Source: Saprospiraceae bacterium
Lineage (GTDB): Bacteria > Bacteroidota > Bacteroidia > Chitinophagales > Saprospiraceae
Assembly (NCBI GenBank): GCA_029212405.1
Contig: JARGNR010000022.1
Span: 1-64,000, forward strand
Length of the DNA stretch: 64,000 nucleotides
Direction: 5' to 3'
The notes beneath the pieces are model-generated. The model was given only the letters and a program-made list of their open reading frames with translations, made no database searches and had not been told where the DNA came from. Within the stretch, counting starts at the first letter, position 1. The number at the start of each line of letters is the position of its first letter. Below are positions 62,008-64,000 of the stretch, piece by piece. The translations under genes and the position numbers were made by a program.

Positions 62008-62370
62008 TTATTCTTTTTCTTCTTTACGTTTAGAACAATATTCTTTCCATCTTGCTTTCGCATCTTTTCTTTCTTCAGGTGTCATACCCATCCATTTTTT
62101 CCTCCAAGCTTTTCTTTTTTCTCTAGATTTACGACCCCAACCTCTACCTATGCCTCCAAAAAGAATTTTGGCAAGTAAAAGCAAACCTGCAGCTTTCCAA
62201 AAATTCAGTGGCTTCACCCCTATGGAATCAACCAAAATTGCATTCCACAGAAACATTACCACCCACGATACGGCTCCTGCAACTGCGACAAAAAATAGTA
62301 CAGCTACAACAATTTTTATTGGCTTTTTCATTTTTCCTTGATTATTCATATTCTTATATTTAAAAACCAT
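62008..62370 (-). CDS. Small membrane protein associated with ECF sigma factor
   Basis: A 120-aa protein with a first hydrophobic segment near residues 16-42 (IKIVVAVLFFVAVAGAVSWVVMFLWNAI) and a second near residues 55-75 (NFWKAAGLLLLAKILFGGIG), then a highly charged, Arg/Lys-rich tail (RKSREKRKAWRKKWMGMTPEERKDAKARWKEYCSKRKEEKE). Similar small proteins lie beside ECF sigma factors in many Bacteroidota and may act as anti-sigma or regulatory partners. Start could be the ATG at 62370 or downstream (MNNQGK or MKKPIK). Six bases after the sigma gene stop. Confidence 0.7.
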   Translation of the reverse strand: MVFKYKNMNNQGKMKKPIKIVVAVLFFVAVAGAVSWVVMFLWNAILVDSIGVKPLNFWKAAGLLLLAKILFGGIGRGWGRKSREKRKAWRKKWMGMTPEERKDAKARWKEYCSKRKEEKE

Positions 62371-62376
62371 AAAAGG

Positions 62377-62952
62377 TTATTTTTCAAAAAATTCAGCATA
62401 CAATTCTTCCAGTCTACCTCTTAAGTGTTGAACAGCATATCGTTTTCGCGAAATCAACGTTTTTATATTATCACCCGTACGATCAGCTATCTCCTGAAAA
62501 GTTTGATCTTCTAATTCATTCCACACAAACACATCTTTCTGTTTATCGGGTAGTTCGTCCAATGCTGTAAATAGCTCTTCCCAAAATATCTCTTTTAAGT
62601 TTTCGTCTTCTGGACTTTTTGAATCTGCCATCAATATGTCCCTAAAAATAAAATTCCCATCTCCCGAATCGTACTCTTTATCTACAGTCAGTTCTGGTTT
62701 TTTCTTTCTATACGTATCAGTTATTCGATTTCTTGCTACTCTAAACAACCAACCACTTACCTGCTCAATAGAATCCAACTCTACTACCCTACTCAGTTGA
62801 TACCATACTTCTTGAATAATATCTTCTGCATCAGCATTGGATGGAACTTTCCCGCGAATAAAACCAAAGAGCCTATTGCCATATTCATTGACAACATTAC
62901 GTATTTTTTGCTCTCGTTTTTCTGTCATTTCTTCGGACATTTGTATCGTCAT
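62377..62952 (-). CDS. ECF-type RNA polymerase sigma factor
   Basis: A 191-aa sigma-70 of the extracytoplasmic function group. Region 2 is clear (NRLFGFIRGKVPSNADAEDIIQEVWYQLSRV, then GWLFRVARNRITDTYRKKK) and region 4 follows (LDELPDKQKDVFVWNELEDQTFQEIADRTGDNIKTLISRKRYAVQHLRGRL). The acidic linker (DSGDGNFIFRDILMADSKSPEDENL) is typical of this type. The TTG start at 62979 in the track is less likely than the ATG at 62952 (MTIQMSEE) or at 62940. It probably controls the adjacent membrane protein and maybe the heat-shock gene. Confidence 0.93.
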   Translation of the reverse strand: MTIQMSEEMTEKREQKIRNVVNEYGNRLFGFIRGKVPSNADAEDIIQEVWYQLSRVVELDSIEQVSGWLFRVARNRITDTYRKKKPELTVDKEYDSGDGNFIFRDILMADSKSPEDENLKEIFWEELFTALDELPDKQKDVFVWNELEDQTFQEIADRTGDNIKTLISRKRYAVQHLRGRLEELYAEFFEK

Positions 62953-63192
62953 AATACATTCAGACGATTGACTCAACAAATTACTTTAAATTGTTTGAGA
63001 TTTTTTCAAAATTATTCAAAGATGATTGTTTTGTGATTTTTTCTATTGATTCTACATCAACCGTTGCACTGAGAAAATCAGGTATTTATACCCATAGTTA
63101 TTAGTCCTGAGTTTTATATTTTTATTCCGAAAGGTGAAATCATAAAGATCAAATCCGCCTCTAATAAATTAATAACCTCAATTCCAAGTAAA

Positions 63193-64000
63193 ATGAATCC
63201 TAAAGAAATTGTATCGCTCGCTATCTACCCTCCTATTGGAATCGCAAGAATCGGTAATTCAGATGAATATTTTCTAGCATCGGATGAACCAGGCGTAGCT
63301 CCGAAATCTCCGGGAGGATACAAAGACTCTGAAGGACGGGTAAAAAAACAAGTTGCCCGTTTTCGAATTTATGCGTTTGATAAAAGAGGAAAAGTTTTAG
63401 GCGAAATTAATGCTAACGATGCCAAAATCAATTGGCGAGTACATGTTGCAAATGTTAAATCAGCATGGTATGAATTTAATAATGCATTGGATCTTCCTGA
63501 AGCTGGTATCCCTTCTGCCTTCAGAAATGCAGATGTCTCAGGAGATGATCGGAAGCAATTGGTCATCAACCCAGGATCTAAATCTATAACTGGGACAAAT
63601 ACAAAAGGAAAAAAATATCAATTGGATCAAGGTGAATTTTACGGTACTAAGGTACCATTGGGTCATTTGGAAACAGATAATGAAGGGCGTTTGTTATTTT
63701 TTGGGGGCGACGGCGATGCTGCTTCAAAAAATAATTTACCAGCCATCACTTTTGCAAATAATGATGGCTTTCACGATGATACCTGCGATGGGGTGGTTCG
63801 AGCAAGTGTTGTCATCAATGGAAAGAAAATCGAAGCGGAACCGGCAATGGTTGCAGTTACACCACCGAATTTTGGACCAGGTTTATTTGGCGTTGTTACT
63901 ATGAATGATGTAGTCCAAGATTTATTTATCAGAGAGATGAATTATCCTGATCCTGCACAAAATGGAGTTGACTTTTGGGAGCACATCTTTCCGATTCTGA
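63193..64000 (+). CDS. LodA-like quinoprotein oxidase, N-terminal part (runs off window)
   Basis: An open frame of 269 codons from an ATG at 63193 to the window end, absent from the ORF track because there is no stop. The protein begins MNPKEIVSLAIYPPIGIARIGNSDEYFLASDEPGVAPKSPGG and continues with VKKQVARFRIYAFDKRGKVLGEINANDAKINWRVHVANVKSAWYEF, then NPGSKSITG and DDTCDGVVRASVVINGKKIEAEPAMVAVTPPNFGPGL. This matches the LodA/GoxA family of cysteine tryptophylquinone oxidases (L-lysine epsilon-oxidase, glycine oxidase). The CTQ-forming Cys and Trp lie in the missing C-terminal half. The partner LodB is expected downstream. Confidence 0.85.
   Translation, partial: MNPKEIVSLAIYPPIGIARIGNSDEYFLASDEPGVAPKSPGGYKDSEGRVKKQVARFRIYAFDKRGKVLGEINANDAKINWRVHVANVKSAWYEFNNALDLPEAGIPSAFRNADVSGDDRKQLVINPGSKSITGTNTKGKKYQLDQGEFYGTKVPLGHLETDNEGRLLFFGGDGDAASKNNLPAITFANNDGFHDDTCDGVVRASVVINGKKIEAEPAMVAVTPPNFGPGLFGVVTMNDVVQDLFIREMNYPDPAQNGVDFWEHIFPIL

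Noticed and set aside
63632-63904. Plus-strand ORF of 90 aa in the track (MNFTVLRYHW...)
   Set aside because: It is a different frame inside the real LodA-like gene, which reads through from 63193 to the end.
1-64000. tRNA, rRNA and insertion sequences
   Set aside because: I looked in the intergenic regions for TTCGA-type T-loops, transposase-like ORFs and terminal inverted repeats and found none that I could support.

Overview
The window is low-GC (AT-rich) DNA from a free-living member of the Bacteroidota. The main evidence is a type IX secretion C-terminal sorting domain (gene 58782-60914), a hybrid of beta-propeller plus LytS-type kinase with a LytTR regulator, TonB-C-like and tail-fibre-like surface proteins, TAnnTTTG-like -7 elements and A/C-rich leaders without Shine-Dalgarno sequences. 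Family-level placement (for example Saprospiria) is only a guess. No rRNA, tRNA, CRISPR array, transposase or phage module was seen.

Layout. (1) 63-6908: a DUF3052 gene, then a complete SUF iron-sulphur cluster operon sufB-C-D-S-E, a DUF59 (SufT-like) gene and an IscR-like Rrf2 regulator, with a 20-bp palindrome just upstream of sufB as a candidate operator. (2) 6948-13999: penicillin-acylase-like hydrolase, a serine hydrolase/ABC exporter operon, a membrane fatty-acid hydroxylase and an orphan TonB-C-like protein. (3) 14024-18095: a cytochrome c/periplasmic-binding-protein fusion, an FMN reductase and a large Tat-type lipoprotein of unknown family. (4) 42747 down to 18142, all on the minus strand: 18 genes in about 24.6 kb, with gaps of at most about 50 nt if annotated starts are used, and many 4-nt overlaps. 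It begins with a giant (about 1938 aa) multicopper oxidase and continues with a YncE-like propeller protein, a tandem SCO protein, a small cytochrome c, a degenerate DHQ dehydratase-shikimate dehydrogenase fusion, two paralogous small unknown proteins, a DszC-like flavoprotein, a transporter-phosphatase fusion, two SsuD-like luciferase-type monooxygenases, a GT4 glycosyltransferase, a methyltransferase, a GINT1-like propeller, two glycosyltransferase-methyltransferase fusions, a GT32-like enzyme and a SelO-like kinase-fold protein. It ends at a strong hairpin. This is my best candidate for an undescribed system.

(5) 43050-50339: two divergent phytanoyl-CoA-dioxygenase-like genes and two paralogous Rossmann-like proteins of unknown function that flank a RidA gene and a sulfotransferase/exostosin-like/propeller operon. 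(6) 50439-60914: a 1338-aa surface repeat protein, divergent from a LytTR regulator-sensor kinase pair, with two 8-bp direct repeats exactly 21 bp apart in the shared intergenic region, then a T9SS-exported C25-like protein. (7) 60987-62952: Hsp20, two small membrane proteins and an ECF sigma factor. (8) 63193 to the window edge: the N-terminal part of a LodA-like quinoprotein oxidase that the ORF track missed.

How the parts may work together (inference): the multicopper oxidase, SCO copper chaperone, cytochromes and propeller protein resemble the neighbourhoods of large Mn(II)-oxidising multicopper oxidases such as MofA/McoA/MnxG. The downstream flavin monooxygenases, glycosyltransferases, methyltransferases and SelO-like protein look like a biosynthetic or surface-modification pathway. 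That both halves sit in one apparent transcription unit is the unusual point. All family assignments are from motif recognition by eye; no searches were run.
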